Position numbers and translations under genes: made by a program
The notes under the pieces: generated by a model
Databases searched by the model: none
The model's input: the letters and a program-made list of their open reading frames with translations, nothing else
What the model was told of the DNA's origin: nothing
Origin: Acanthosepion pharaonis
Lineage: Eukaryota; Mollusca; Cephalopoda; Sepiida; Sepiidae
NCBI GenBank assembly: GCA_903632075.3
Contig: CAHIKZ030004282.1
Location: 2,051,001 to 2,115,000 of the forward strand
Direction of reading: 5' to 3'
Length of the DNA: 64,000 nt
In this document: piece by piece, positions 46,401 through 60,130 of the stretch
Numbering within the stretch: the stretch's first letter is position 1
How the letters are laid out: each line of letters starts with the position of its first letter

Positions 46401-49400
46401 TTTATAAAATAACAAGAATTGAAAAATAAATAAATGTATATATAATAATTGCTGGATACGTTTAAAATAACAAGAACAAAACATAGATAAATGTATATAT
46501 AATAATTGCTGGATACTTTATAAAATAACAAGAACAAAACATAGATAAATGTATATATAATAATTGCTGGATACTTTATAAAATAAAAGAACAAAACATA
46601 GATAAATGTATATATAATAATTTGCTGTATAGATTTATAATGAACCTGAACAAAAGATAGATAAATGTATATATAATAATTGCTGGATACGTTATAAAAT
46701 AACAAAAGAACAAAACATAGATAAATGTATATATAATAATTGCTGGATACTTTTATAAAATAACAAGAACAAAACATAGATAAACAAATATATAATAATT
46801 GCTGGATACGTTATAAAATAACCTGAACAAAACATAGATAAATGTATATATAATAATTGCTGGATAGTTTATAAAATAACAAGAACAAAACATAGATAAA
46901 TGTATATATAATAATTGCTGGATACGTTATAAAATAACAAGAACAAAACATAGATAAATGTATATATAATAATGGATGTAAAATAACAAAAGAACAAAAC
47001 GTTACGTTATAATGAACCTGAACAAAAAGATAAATAAATATATAATAATTGCTGGATACGTTATAAAATAACAAGAACAAAACATAGATAAATGTATATA
47101 TAATAATTGCTGGAGATAAGAGACAAAACATAGATAAATGTATATATAAAATGTATATAATGAACCTGAACAAAAGATAGATAAATGTATATAATAATTT
47201 GCTGGATACGTTATAAAAATAACAAAGACAAAACATAGATAAATGTATATATAATAATTGCTGGATACGTTATAAAATGAACAAGAACAAAACATAGATA
47301 AATGTATATATAATAATTACTGGATACGTTATAAAAACCAAGAAAAAAATAGATAAATGTATATATATAATAATAAACTGGATACGTTATAAAATAACAA
47401 GAACAAAACATAGATAAATGTATATATAATAATTGCTGGATACTTTAACAAAAATAACAAGAACAAAACATAGATAAATGTATATATAATAATTGCTGGA
47501 TACTTTATAAAATATAACAAAGAACAAAACATAGACAAAAATGTATATATAATAATTGCTGGATACGTTATAAAATAACAAGAACAAAACATAGATAAAT
47601 GTATATATATAATTACTGGATAATTGAACAAAACTGGATAAATTATAAAATAACAAGAACAAAACAAACATGAATAAATGTATATATAATAATTGCTGGA
47701 TACTTTATAAAATAACAAGAACAAAAACATAGATAAATGTATATATAATAATTGCTGGATACGTTATAAAAAATGAAAAAGAACAAAACATAGATAAATG
47801 TATATATAATAATTGCTGGATACGTTATAAAATAACAAGAACAAAACATAGATAAATGTATATATAATAATTGCTGGATACGTTAAAAGAACAAAAGATA
47901 GATAAATGTATATATAATAATTGCTGGATACGTTATAAAATAACAAAGAACAAAACATAGATAAATGTATATATAATAATTGCTGGATACGTTATAAAAT
48001 AACAAGAACAAAAACATAGATAAATGTATATATAATAATTGCTGCTGGATACGTTATAAAATGAACCTGAACAAAAACATAGATAAATGTATATATAATA
48101 ATTGCTGGATACGTTATAAAATAACAAGAACAAAACATAGATAAATGTATATATAATAATTGCTGGATACGTTATAAAATAAAAAGAACAAAACATAGAT
48201 AAATGTATATATAATAATTGCTGGATACGTTAAAATAACAAGAACAAAAGATAGATAAATGTATATATAATAATTGCTGGATACGTTATAAAATAACAAG
48301 AACAAAACATAGATAAATGTATATATAATAATTGGTGGATACGTTATAAAAATAACAAGAACAAAACATAGATAAATGTATATATAATAATTGCTGGATA
48401 CGTTATAAAATAACCAGAACAAAACATAGATAAATGTATATATAATAATTTACTGGATACGTTATAAAATAACAAGACAAAAATATAGATAAATGTATAT
48501 ATAATAATTGCTGGATACGTTGATAAAATAACAAGAACAAAACATAGATAAATGTATATATAATAATTGCTGGATACGTTATAAAATAACAAGAACAAAA
48601 CATAGATAAATGTATATATAATAATTGCTGGATACGTTATAAAATAACAAGAACAAAACATAGATAAATGTATATATAATAATTGCTGGATACGTTATAA
48701 TGAACCTGAACAAAACATAGATAAATGTATATATAATAATTGCTGGATACGTTATAAAATAACAAGAACAAAACATAGATAAATGTATATATAATAATTG
48801 CTGGATACGTTAAAATAATAATGGACCCTGAACAAAACATAGATAACAAAAGAACAAAACAAAATATATATAATAATTGCTGGATACGTTATAAAATAAC
48901 AAGAACAAAACATAGATAAATGTATATATAATAATTGGATGGATACGTTATAAAATAACAAGAACAAAACATAGATAAATGTATATATAATAATTGCTGG
49001 ATACGTTATAAAATAATAAAGAACAAAACATAGATAAATGTATATATAATAATTGCTGGATACGTTATAAAATAACAAGAACAAAACATAGATAAATGTA
49101 TATATAATAATTGCTAGATACGTTATAAAATAACAAGAACAAAAACATAGATAAATGTATATATAATAATTGCTGGATACGTTATAAAATAACAAGAACA
49201 AAACATAGATAAATGTATATATAATAATTGTATAGATAATGTTATAATAACAAGAACAAAACATAGATAAATGTATATATAATAATTGCTGGATACGTTA
49301 TAAAATAACAAAGAACAAAACATAGATAAATGTATATATAATAATTACTGGATACGTTATAAAATAACAAGAACAAAACATAGATAAATGTATATATAAT

Positions 49401-52400
49401 AATTGCTGGATACGTTATAAAATAACAAGAACAAAACATAGATAAATGTATATATAATAATTGCTGGATACGTTATAAAATAACAAAGAACAAAACATAG
49501 ATAAATGTATATATAATAATTGCTGGATACGTTATAAAATAACAAGAACAAAACATAGATAAATGTATATATAATAATTGCTGGATACTTTATAAAATAA
49601 CAAGAACAAAACATAGATAAATGTATATATAATAATTGCTGGATACGTTATAAAATAACAAGAACAAAACATAGATAAATGTATATATAATAATTGCTGT
49701 ATACGTTATAATAACCTGAACAAAACATAGATAAATGTATATATAATAATTGCTGGATACGTTATAAAATAACAAGAACAAAACATAGATAAATGTATAT
49801 ATAATAATTGCTGGATACGTTATAAAATAACAAGAACAAAACATGAATAAATGTATATATAATAATAATTGAAACAAAACATGAATAAATGTATATACTA
49901 TTATGGAAATGAACCTGAACAAAAACATAGATAAATGTATATATAATAATTGCTGGATACGTTATAAAATAACAAGAACAAAACATAGATAAATGTATAT
50001 ATAATAATTGCTGGATACGTTATAAAACCTAGAACAATGAACAAAACATAGATAAATGTATATATAATAATAATAATTGCTGGATACGTTATAAAATAAC
50101 AAGAACAAAACATAGATAAATGTATATATAATAATTTACTGGATACGTTATAAATAGAAAGAACAAAACATAGATAAATGTATATATAATAATTGCTGGA
50201 TACGTTATAAAATAACAAGAAAAAAAACATAGATAAATAACTGGATATATATAATAATTGCTGGATACGTTATAAAATAACCTGAACAAAACATAGATAA
50301 ATGTATATATAATAAGAACTGGATACGTTATAAAATAACAAGAACAAAACATAGATAAATGTATATATATAATAATTGCTGGATACGTTATAAAATAACA
50401 AGAACAAAACATAGATAAATGTATATATAATAATTGCTGTATACGTTATAAAATAACAAGAACAAAACATAGATAAATGTATATATAATAATTGCTGGAT
50501 ACGTTATAAAATAACAAGAACAAAACATAGATAAATGTATATATAATAATTGCTGGATACGTTATAATTAACAAGAACAAAACATAGATAAATGTATATA
50601 TAATAATTGCTGGATACGTTATAAAATAACAAGAACAAAACATAGATAAATGTATATATAATAATTGCTGGATACGTTATAAAAATAACAAAGAACAAAA
50701 CATAGATAAATGTATATATAATAAAAGCTGGATACGTTATAAAATAACAAGAACAAAACATAGATAAATGTATATATAATAATTGCTGGATACGTTATAA
50801 AATAACAAGAACAAAACATAGATAAATGTATATATAATAATTGCTGGATACGTTATAAAATAACAAGAACAAAACATAGATAAATGTATATATAATAATT
50901 TGCTGGATACGTTATAAATAACAAGAACAAAACATAGATAAATGTATATATAATAATTGCTGGATACGTTATAAAATAGCAAAGAACAAAACATGAATAA
51001 ATGTATATATAATAATTGCTGGATACGTTATAAAATAACAAGAACAAAACATAGATAAATGTATATATAATAATTGCTGGATACGTTATAAAATAACAAG
51101 AACAAAACATAGATAAATATATATATAATGCTGGATACGTTATAAAAATAACAAAAGAACAAAAAACATATAGATAAATAATACTATATAATATTAATAA
51201 TAATGAACCTGAACAAAACATAGATATGTATATTAATAAATACGTTATAAAATAACAAGAACAAAACATAGATAAATGTATATATAATAATTGCTGGATA
51301 CGTTATAAAATAACAAGAACAAAACATAGATAAATGTATATATAATAATTGCTGGATACGTTATAAAATAACAAGAACAAAACATAGATAAATGTATATA
51401 TAATAATTGCTGGATACGTTATAAAATAACAAGAACAAAACATAGATAAATGTATATATATAATAATTGCTGGATACGTTATAATGAACCTGAACAAAAC
51501 ATAGATAAATGTTATAATAATTGCTGTATACGTTATAAAATAAATGAACAAAACATAGATAAATGTATATATAATAATTGCTGGATACGTTATAAAATAA
51601 CAAGAACAAAACAACATAGATAAATGTATATATAATAATTGCTGGATACGTTATAAATGAACCTGAACAAAACATAGATAAATGTATATATAATAATTGC
51701 TGGATACGTTATAAAATAACAAGAACAAAACATAGATAAATGTATATATAATAATTGCTGGATACGTTATAAATAACCTGAACAAAACATAGATAAATGT
51801 ATATATAATAATTGCTGTATACGTTATAAAATAACAAGAACAAAACATAGATAAATGTATATATAATAATTGAACAAAACTGGATATTGATTATACGTTA
51901 AAATAAAAGAACAAAAGATAGATAAATATATATAAAAACTGGATACGTTATAAAATAACAAGAACAAAAATAGATAAATATATATAATAATTGCTGGATA
52001 CGTTATAAAAATAACAAGAACAAAACATAAATGTATATATAATAAATACGTTATAATATATATAAAATAATAATTGCTGGATACGTTATAAAATAACAAG
52101 AACAAAACATAGATAAATGTATATATAATAATTGCTGGATACGTTATAAATAACAAAGAACAAAACATAGATAAATGTATATATAATAATTGCTGGATAC
52201 GTTATAAAATAACAAGAACAAAATAGATAAATGTATATATAATAATTGCTGGATACGTTATAAAATAACAAGAACAAAACATAGATAAATGTATATATAA
52301 TAATTGCTGGATACGTTATAAATGAACCTGAACAAAACATAGATAAATATATATAATAATTGCTGGATACGTTATAAAATAACAAGAACAAAACATAGAT

Positions 52401-55400
52401 AAATGTATATATAATAATTGCTGGATACGTTATAAAATAACAAGAACAAAACATAGATAAATGTATATATAATAATTGCTGGATACGTTATAAAATAACA
52501 AGAACAAAACATAGATAAATGTATATATAATAATTGCTGGATACGTTATAAAATAACAAGAACAAAACATAGATAAATGTATATATAATAATTGCTGGAT
52601 ACGTTATAATGAACCTGAACAAAACATAGATAAATGTATATATAATAATTGCTGTATACGTTATAAAATAACAAGAACAAAACATAGATAAATGTATATA
52701 TAATAATTGCTGGATACGTTATAAAATAACAAGAACAAAACATAGATAAATGTATATATAATAATTGCTGGATACGTTATAAAATAACAAGAACAAAACA
52801 TAGATAAATGTATATATAATAATTGCTGGATACGTTATAAAATAACAAGAACAAAACATAGATAAATGTATATATAATAATTGCTGGATGGTAAAATAAC
52901 AAGAACAAAAACATAGATAAATGTATATATAATAATTGCTGGATACGTTATAAAATATCAAGAACAAAACATAGATAAATGTATATATAATAATTGCTGG
53001 ATACGTTATAAAATAACAAGAACAAAACATAGATAAATGTATATATAATAATTGCTGGATACGTTTATAAAATAACAAGAACAAAACATGAATAAATGTA
53101 TATATAATAATTGCTGGATACGTTATAAAATAACAAGAACAAAACATAGATAAATGTATATATAATAATTGCTGGATACGTTATAATGAAACAAGAACAA
53201 AACATAGATAAATGTATATATAATAATTGCTGGATACGTTATAAAATAACAAGAACAAAACATAGATAAATGTATATATAATAATTGCTGGATACGTTAT
53301 AAAATAACAAAGAACAAAACATAGATAAATGTATATATAATAATTGCTGGATACGTTATAAAATAACAAGAACAAAACATAGATAAATGTATATATAATA
53401 ATTGCTGGATACGTTATAAAATAACAAGAACAAAAAACATAGATAAATGTATATATAATAATTGCTGGATACTTTATAAATACGTTATAAAATAAAAGAA
53501 CAAAAACATATAGATAAACGTTATATATAATAATTGCTGATACGTTATAAGAACAAAAAAAGAACAAAAATGTATATATAATAATTGCTGGATACGTTAT
53601 AAAATAACAAACATAAATGTAAATATATAATAATTGCTGGATACGTTATAAAATAACAAGAACAAAACATAGATAAATGTATATATAATAATTGCTGGAT
53701 ACGTTATAATTAACAAGAACAAAACATAGATAAATGTATATATAATAATTGCTGGATACGTTATAAAAATAACAAGAACAAAAAACATAGATAAATGTAT
53801 ATATAATAATTTGCTGGATACGTTATAAAATAACAAGAACAAAACATAGATAAATGTATATATAATAATTGCTGGATACGTTATAAAATAACAAGAACAA
53901 AACATAGATAAATGTATATATAATAATTGCTGGATACGTTATAAAATAACAAGAACAAAACATAGATAAATGTATATATAATAATTGCTGGATACGTTAT
54001 AAATAACAAGAACAAAACATAGATAAATGTATATATAATAATTGAACAAAACTGGATACGTTTATAAAATAACAAGAACAAAACATAGATAAATGTATAT
54101 ATAATAATTGCTGGATACGTTATAAAATAACAAGAACAAAACATAGATAAATGTATATATAATAATTGCTGGATACGTTATAAAATAACAAGAACAAAAC
54201 ATAGATAAATGTATATATAATAATTGCTGGATACGTTATAAAATAACAAGAACAAAACATAGATAAATGTATATATAAATTGCTGGATACGTTATAAAAT
54301 AACAAGAACAAAACATAGATAAATGTATATATAATAATTGCTGGATACGTTATAAAATAACAAGAACAAAACATAGATAAATGTATATATAATAATTGCT
54401 GGATACGTTATAATTAACAAGAACAAAACATAGATAAATGTATATATAATAATTGCTGGATACGTTATAATTAACAAGAACAAAACATAGATAAATGTAT
54501 ATATAATAATTGCTGGATACGTTATAAAATAACAAGAACAAAACATAGATAAATGTATATATAATAATTGCTGGATACGTTATAAAACCTGAACAAAAGA
54601 ACAAAAGATAGATAAATGTATATATATAATAAAACATAGATACGTTATAAAATAACAAGAACAAAAAATAGATAAATGTATATATATTGCTGGATAATTA
54701 AAATAACAAGAACAAAACATAGATAAATGGATACTGGATTATAAAATAACAAGAACAAAACATAGATAAATGTATATATAATAATTGCTGGATACGTTAT
54801 AAAATAACAAAACAAGAAAAATGTATATATATAAATTGCTGGATACGTTATAAAAAATAATAAGAACAAAACATGGATAAATGTATATAATAATTGCTGG
54901 ATACGTTATAAAAAGAACAAAACATAGATAAATGTATATATAATAATGGATACGTTATAAAATAACAAGAACAAAACATAGATAAATGTATATATAATAA
55001 TTGCTGTATACGTTATAAATAACAAGAACAAAACATAGATAAATGTATATATAAATTGCTGGATAGTTATAAATGAACAAAACATAGATAAATATATATA
55101 ATAATTTGGATACGTTATAAAATAACAAGAACAAAACATAGATAAATGTATAAAATAATTTGCTGGATACGTTATAATGAACCTGAACAAAACATAGATA
55201 AATGTATATAATAATTGCTGGATACGTTATAAAATAACAAGAACAAAACATAGATAAATGTATATATAATAATTGCTGGATACGTTATAAAATAACAAGA
55301 ACAAAACATAGATAAATGTATATATATAATTGCTGGATACGTTATAATGTGAACAAAACATGGATACGTTATAAAATAACAAAAGAACAAAACATAGATA

Positions 55401-57459
55401 AATGTATATATAATAATTGCTGGATACGTTATAAAATAACAAGAACAAAACATAGATAAATGTATATATAATAATTGCTGGATACGTTATAAAATAACAA
55501 GAACAAAACATAGATAAATGTATATATAATAAAATGCGTTATAATGAATAAATAAATGTATATATAATAATTGCTGGATACGTTATAAAATAACAAGAAC
55601 AAAACATAGATAAATGTATATATAATAATTGCTGGATACGTTATAAAATAACAAGAACAAAACATAGATAAATGTATATATAATAATTTGCTGGATACGT
55701 TATAAAATAACAAGAACAAAACATAGATAAATGTATATATAATAATTACTGGATACTTTATAAAATAACAAGAACAAAACATAGATAAATGTATATATAA
55801 TAATTGCTGGATACGTTATAAAATAACAAGAACAAAACATAGATAAATGTATATATAATAATTGCTGGATACGTTATAATTAACAAGAACAAAACATAGA
55901 TAAATGTATATATAATAATTGCTGGATACGTTATAAAATAACAAGAACAAAACATAGATAAATGTATATATAATAACTGGATAGTTATAAATAACAAGAA
56001 CAAAACATAGATAAATGTATATATAATAATTGCTGGATACGTTATAAAATAACAAGAACAAAACATAGATAAATGTATATATAATAATTGCTGGATACGT
56101 TATAAAATAACAAGAACAAAACATAGATAAATGTATATATAATAATTGCTGGATACGTTATAAAATAACAAGAACAAAACATAGATAAATGTATATATAA
56201 TAATTGCTGGATACGTTATAAAATGAACGTTAAGAACAAAACATAGATAAATGTATATATAATAATTTGCTGGATACGTTATAAAATAACAAGAACAAAA
56301 CATAGATAAATGTATATATAATAATTGCTGGATACTTTATAAAATAACAAGAACAAAACATAGATAAATGTATATATAATAATTGCTGGATACGTTATAA
56401 AACAAGAACAAAACATAGATAAATGTATATATAATAATTGCTGGATACGTTATAAAATAACAAGAACAAAACATAGATAAATGTATATATAATAATTGCT
56501 GGATACGTTATAAAATAACAAGAACAAAACATAGATAAATGTATATATAATAATTGCTGGATACGTTATAAAATAACAAGAACAAAACATAGATAAATGT
56601 ATATATAATAATTGCTGGATACGTTATAAAATAACAAGAACAAAACATAGATAAATGTATATATAATAATTGCTGGATACGTTATAAAATAACAAGAACA
56701 AAACATAGATAAATGTATATATAATAATTGCTGGATACGTTTATAAAATAATAAAGAACAAAACATAGATAAATAAATATATATAATAATTGCTGGATAC
56801 GTTATAAAATAACAAGAACAAAACATAGATAAATGTATATAATAAAAAGTTATAGATAAATGTATATATAATAATTGCTGGATACGTTATAAAATAACAA
56901 GAACAAAACATAGATAAATGTATATATAATAATTGCTGGATACGTTATAATTAACAAGAACAAAAGATAGATAAATGTATATATAATAATTGCTGGATAC
57001 GTTATAAAATAACAAGAACAAAACATAGATAAATGTATATATAATAATTGCTGGATACGTTATAAAATAACAAGAACAAAAACAAAATAGATAAATGTAT
57101 ATATAATAATTGCTGGATACGTTATAAAATAACAAGAACAAAACATAGATAAATGTATATATAATAATTGCTGGATACGTTATAAAATAACAAGAACAAA
57201 ACATAGATAAATGTATATATAAATTGCTGGATAAAATTAACCAAGAACAAAAAGATAGATAAATGTATATATAATAATTGCTGGATACGTAAATGAACCT
57301 GAACAAAACATAGATAAATGTATATATAATAATTGCTGGATACGTTATAATTAACAAGAACAAAAGATAGATAAATGTATATATAATAATTGCTGGATAC
57401 GTTATAATGAACCTGAACAAAAGATAGATAAATGTATATATAATAATTGGGGAGACAGA

Positions 57460-57835
57460 TTATAAGACAAAATGTTTAAAATTTAATTGTTTACTGTAAA
57501 TTGAACTAAAACTACTGCACTTTATAACAGATTATAATATAGTAAAATTGTTCAGTATAATTTTCCTTAGAATTAAACTATGTGTTTCATTTGATGGTCC
57601 AATGATTTTCTAAAATGTTGTTTCTGTCTTGCTTCTTGCCCATATAAAATTTGTAAAGCTTCAGTACTTAATTTAACTGGTCTTTTTACATTCGGCAACT
57701 CCAACGTTGTTTCATTCATTTTAACCTCTTACTGTTCATTATTAGAAACACCATCTGAAAATGCAGGTTTACAAACTCCATTTTGTGAGAGATTAACCAA
57801 AATTTGACCAGTGGGTCGTTTTAGAATTTATAATT
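57460..57835 (-). pseudogene. Transposon-like coding fragment, right flank copy (R) of the satellite
   Basis: The minus strand from about 57825 reads TGQILVNLSQNGVCKPAFSD, GVSNNEQ, stop, EVKMNETTLELPNVKRPVKL, STEALQILYGQEARQKQHF. It aligns with the left copy over more than 350 bp, including the non-coding 3' part (AATTGAACTAAAACTACTGC at 57509 against AATCGAACTAAAGCCACACA at about 30121). The alignment to the left copy runs up to the satellite edge at about 57450. Broken by stops. Family unassigned. Confidence 0.55.
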
Positions 57836-57905
57836 TTTATTAATATCTTCTTTGGTGGCTCGGTAATTCTGAATATATATATTAAGAAATGGACAAAGTC
57901 CAACA

Positions 57906-58238
57906 ATTTATTTATTAAAGACATTTTTTTTTATGTTTAACGTTCTTTTTTATAGATACAAGTATTTAAGTAAATGCTCTGTTTATAATAAACAGTATTA
58001 AATAACATTTACCGGCCTGAATGTCCGAGAAATTTTCATAGAAAATTCGAACCTGCATCCTATACGGAACCGTCATTTACGCTGACGTGCCTTACCGATC
58101 GGCCACCGAACGCTCCTTTCTCGGATATTCAGGCCGGTAAATGTTATTTAATACTGTTTATTATAAACAGAGCATTTACTTAAATACTTGTATCTATAAA
58201 AGAACGTTAAACATAAAAAATGTATTTAATAAATAAAT
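57906..58238. mobile_element. Near-perfect palindrome with tRNA-like loop (fold-back copy 2)
   Basis: Arms 57906-58033 and 58116-58238 are inverted copies through AACGTTC, TATAGATACAAGTATTTAAG, TAAATGCTCTGTTTATAATA, AACAGTATTAAATAACATTT and ACCGGCCTGAAT-TCCGAGAAA. The ~82-bp loop, on the minus strand, reads GTGGCCGATCGGTAAGGCAC (good A box), then GGTTCCGTATAGGATGCA and GGTTCGAATTTTC (B box). It shares its arm sequence and the CATACGGAA/TATACGGAA block with the element at 10524-10784. Confidence 0.9.
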
Positions 58239-58650
58239 ATATATATATATATATATATATTGGAATATTTTCCCATACTTGATTATAGTTTTGTGATATA
58301 ATTCTAATGAAATTTTAAACTTAGTCTTGTAAATTGACATAACAAATTAAGTATGGATGTATACTTACGTGTATTTTTATTGCCACATCCGTCACCGCAA
58401 ATTAAACATTTTCTGGAAGCAAGGTGAAAGCATTGTGCTCTAAATTTCTCATACAACATTCTGGATTTCGGTCTACTGTTGCTTTATTTTCTGGATCATA
58501 TTAAAAATATACAGATTACGATGGATAGATTTTCGTCTAAATTATGCAAAAACTACAAAAAACTCTGATATATCATTTTAACAGATATATTTACCAAAAT
58601 TATACAAAAGTAAGTTGAAATAATAAAGAGTAAATTCATTCAATAAAAAA
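58239..58650. other. (TA)n at the palindrome edge, otherwise no recognisable gene
   Basis: (AT)n at about 58236-58260 adjoins the palindrome. The rest is AT-rich sequence without motifs. Confidence 0.45.
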
Positions 58651-58654
58651 GTCA

Positions 58655-59225
58655 TTGGCACCACAACGTTCAGACGACTTCAGAATTCCCTCCATCAATT
58701 CTGGACAGTCTCCTTGTTTATGTTGGTGTATACTGCCATAAGGCTTGCTTTCGGTTCAACTTTGGTATTATAAGGAATTTTGGTAGTCTCTCCCTCAACT
58801 GCGCCCCACATATCATAATCAAGGAAGTTGCAGTCTAAGGATTTAGGTGGCAAGATGGAAGGCCGGGTATGGTGACAGAAATTGTCTGACAGTCATGACT
58901 GGGTTCTCCTGCTTGTGTGGCATGGTGCAGATTCCTGTTGCCAGACAGAGGGTCTTCCAGCAGCCACCCCTTTGATCCAGGATAGCACAACCACCTCAAA
59001 GCACCTGATGTTGGCCTCCATGGTGAGTTTGAGGCACTGTTGAAAGATGAATGGACGCATAACGTCGTCATCACTGGGGATCGCTCCAAACTCCATGACG
59101 TTGACTGGATATATCATCCAACTGTTTACGAATCCTATTCACTGCACTCATATTGACACCCAAATACTCAGTACATCATGTCGTTTCCAAATTTCTGGTG
59201 GAGTGAGTTGCATCATGGTGCTCCT
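58655..59225 (-). pseudogene. Mariner-type (maT-like) transposase, internally deleted
   Basis: The minus strand from about 59215 reads MQLTPPEIWKRHDVLSIWVS, an N-terminal helix-turn-helix-like segment, then RKQLDDISSQRHGVWS across a frame change. It jumps to VMEFGAIPSDDDVMRPFIFQ, IRCFEVVVLSWIKGVAAGRP, SVWQQESAPCHTSRRTQS, a stop where relatives have W, LSDNFCHHTRPSILPPKSLD, CNFLDYDMWGAVEGETTKI and RLNVVV. The second catalytic position is E (QES) where family members have D. The third D is kept in LDY. I count 37 residues between them, the maT (DD37D) spacing. The first catalytic Asp region is deleted. Not functional. Confidence 0.8.
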
Positions 59226-59229
59226 TTTT

Positions 59230-59960
59230 CTCAGAGACGGGGCCCAGCTGACCCTACTATACTGTGTAATCGACAAAATCAAAAATAAACAAAGCGCATG
59301 CGCGAAATAAAAAATTAAAATGACGACAATTTACCCACCGCACACTGTACAGTTGTTTATTATGGAATTTATCACCCCTTTTACTTTCGAATCAACAAAC
59401 TGAATATATTTAAATTACAAATTTTAATAAATAGATAAAATAATAATAAATCTGCTATATTTTACACAAATCACCGCAATGAATTTCCTGCGTACTAAAT
59501 TTTGAATCTAAGCTCAATCTTTACATTTGTTTCCTCAAAAAAGCAGTCACGATGTGTTAAAAATATTTTATGTCATTATTTATCATGGCAAATCCAAAAT
59601 CTCAAATTAAGTGCAATACCACGGTTCCAGACACGACCTTCCCTATTGCTCAGGTTTTAACCTGAAGCTTATTTTTAGCATTTTCAATTCTGCATTGATT
59701 TTAGCCTTAACTCTTTTTTTAAGTACCTCTAGATATATCATTCTAACTGACATAGAGAGGTAGACTAAAATATAGACGACTTCAACTCACGATCGACCAG
59801 CAGTTCTGTTCAAAAGTGAATCACTAAACTGTCCACGAGGTGATTCGATTATAATGGTGACGAACCAATTGTAATTGTCACGAACCATCCACATGCTTTT
59901 GGAAGAAATGATAACAGTGAAATGGTCTACAGAACGGCCCAACTGTCCTCAAATTTGAAT
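59230..59960. other. No recognisable gene
   Basis: AT-rich sequence downstream and upstream of repeats, without a recognisable signal. Transposon ends matching the mariner remnant were looked for here and not found. Confidence 0.4.
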
Positions 59961-59964
59961 TCAC

Positions 59965-60130
59965 AATTTCCTTTCTAGACTGGCTTCCGTCCAAGGCATG
60001 AGAGCTTAATACATACAGCTATCTAACCTGCAGCTGACGCAAGATAGATCCATGTATTTTCTATGAGCATTAGCGTGAAGTGAATAAAAGAATCGATTTG
60101 AATTTGATCTCGGCTCTAGCGTATCGTGTC
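59965..60130 (-). repeat. Degenerate S1-like SINE
   Basis: Fragments of the S1 order are visible: TGGCTTCCGTCCAAGGCATG, CTGCAGCTGACGCAAGATAG, TTCTATGAGCATTAGCGTGA and ATTTGATCTCGGCTC, in the tail-to-head order of a minus-strand copy. The B box is destroyed. Confidence 0.45.

Larger units (their letters stand above)
30716..57450. repeat. Giant 58-bp satellite array, ~460 copies
   Basis: The consensus unit, in 20-base pieces, is TGCTGGATACGTTATAAAAT, AACAAGAACAAAACATAGAT, AAATGTATATATAATAAT (58 bp). The array runs about 26.7 kb with no foreign insertion that I can see. Linked variants exist. Type A is the consensus. Type B (57 bp) has CTGTATAC, TAATGAACCTGAAC and GATAGAT. Type C has GGATACTTTATAAAA. 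Type D has TTATAATTAACAAG. B units are frequent from about 31 to 46 kb and rare after 48 kb. Short deletions and chimeric junctions are most common at 33.1-33.7, 34.4, 35.1-35.4, 42.7 and 46.9-47.2 kb. No unit encodes a plausible protein. Some indels could be assembly error. Confidence 0.97.

Noticed and set aside
30723..57420. Dozens of minus-strand open frames of 63-311 codons rich in Y, I, F, L that look like membrane proteins
   Set aside because: They are translations of the 58-bp satellite. Because 58 leaves remainder 1 when divided by 3, a frame cycles through all phases and meets a stop once per three units; indels lengthen some frames. No unique start, no conservation of phase.
30716..57450. 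CRISPR-like array
   Set aside because: There are no unique spacers between repeats; the units are fully contiguous, and the window is eukaryotic.
57906..58238. True tRNA gene in the palindrome loop
   Set aside because: A and B boxes are good, but I could not form a convincing acceptor stem or identify an anticodon, and the same core occurs in another repeat.
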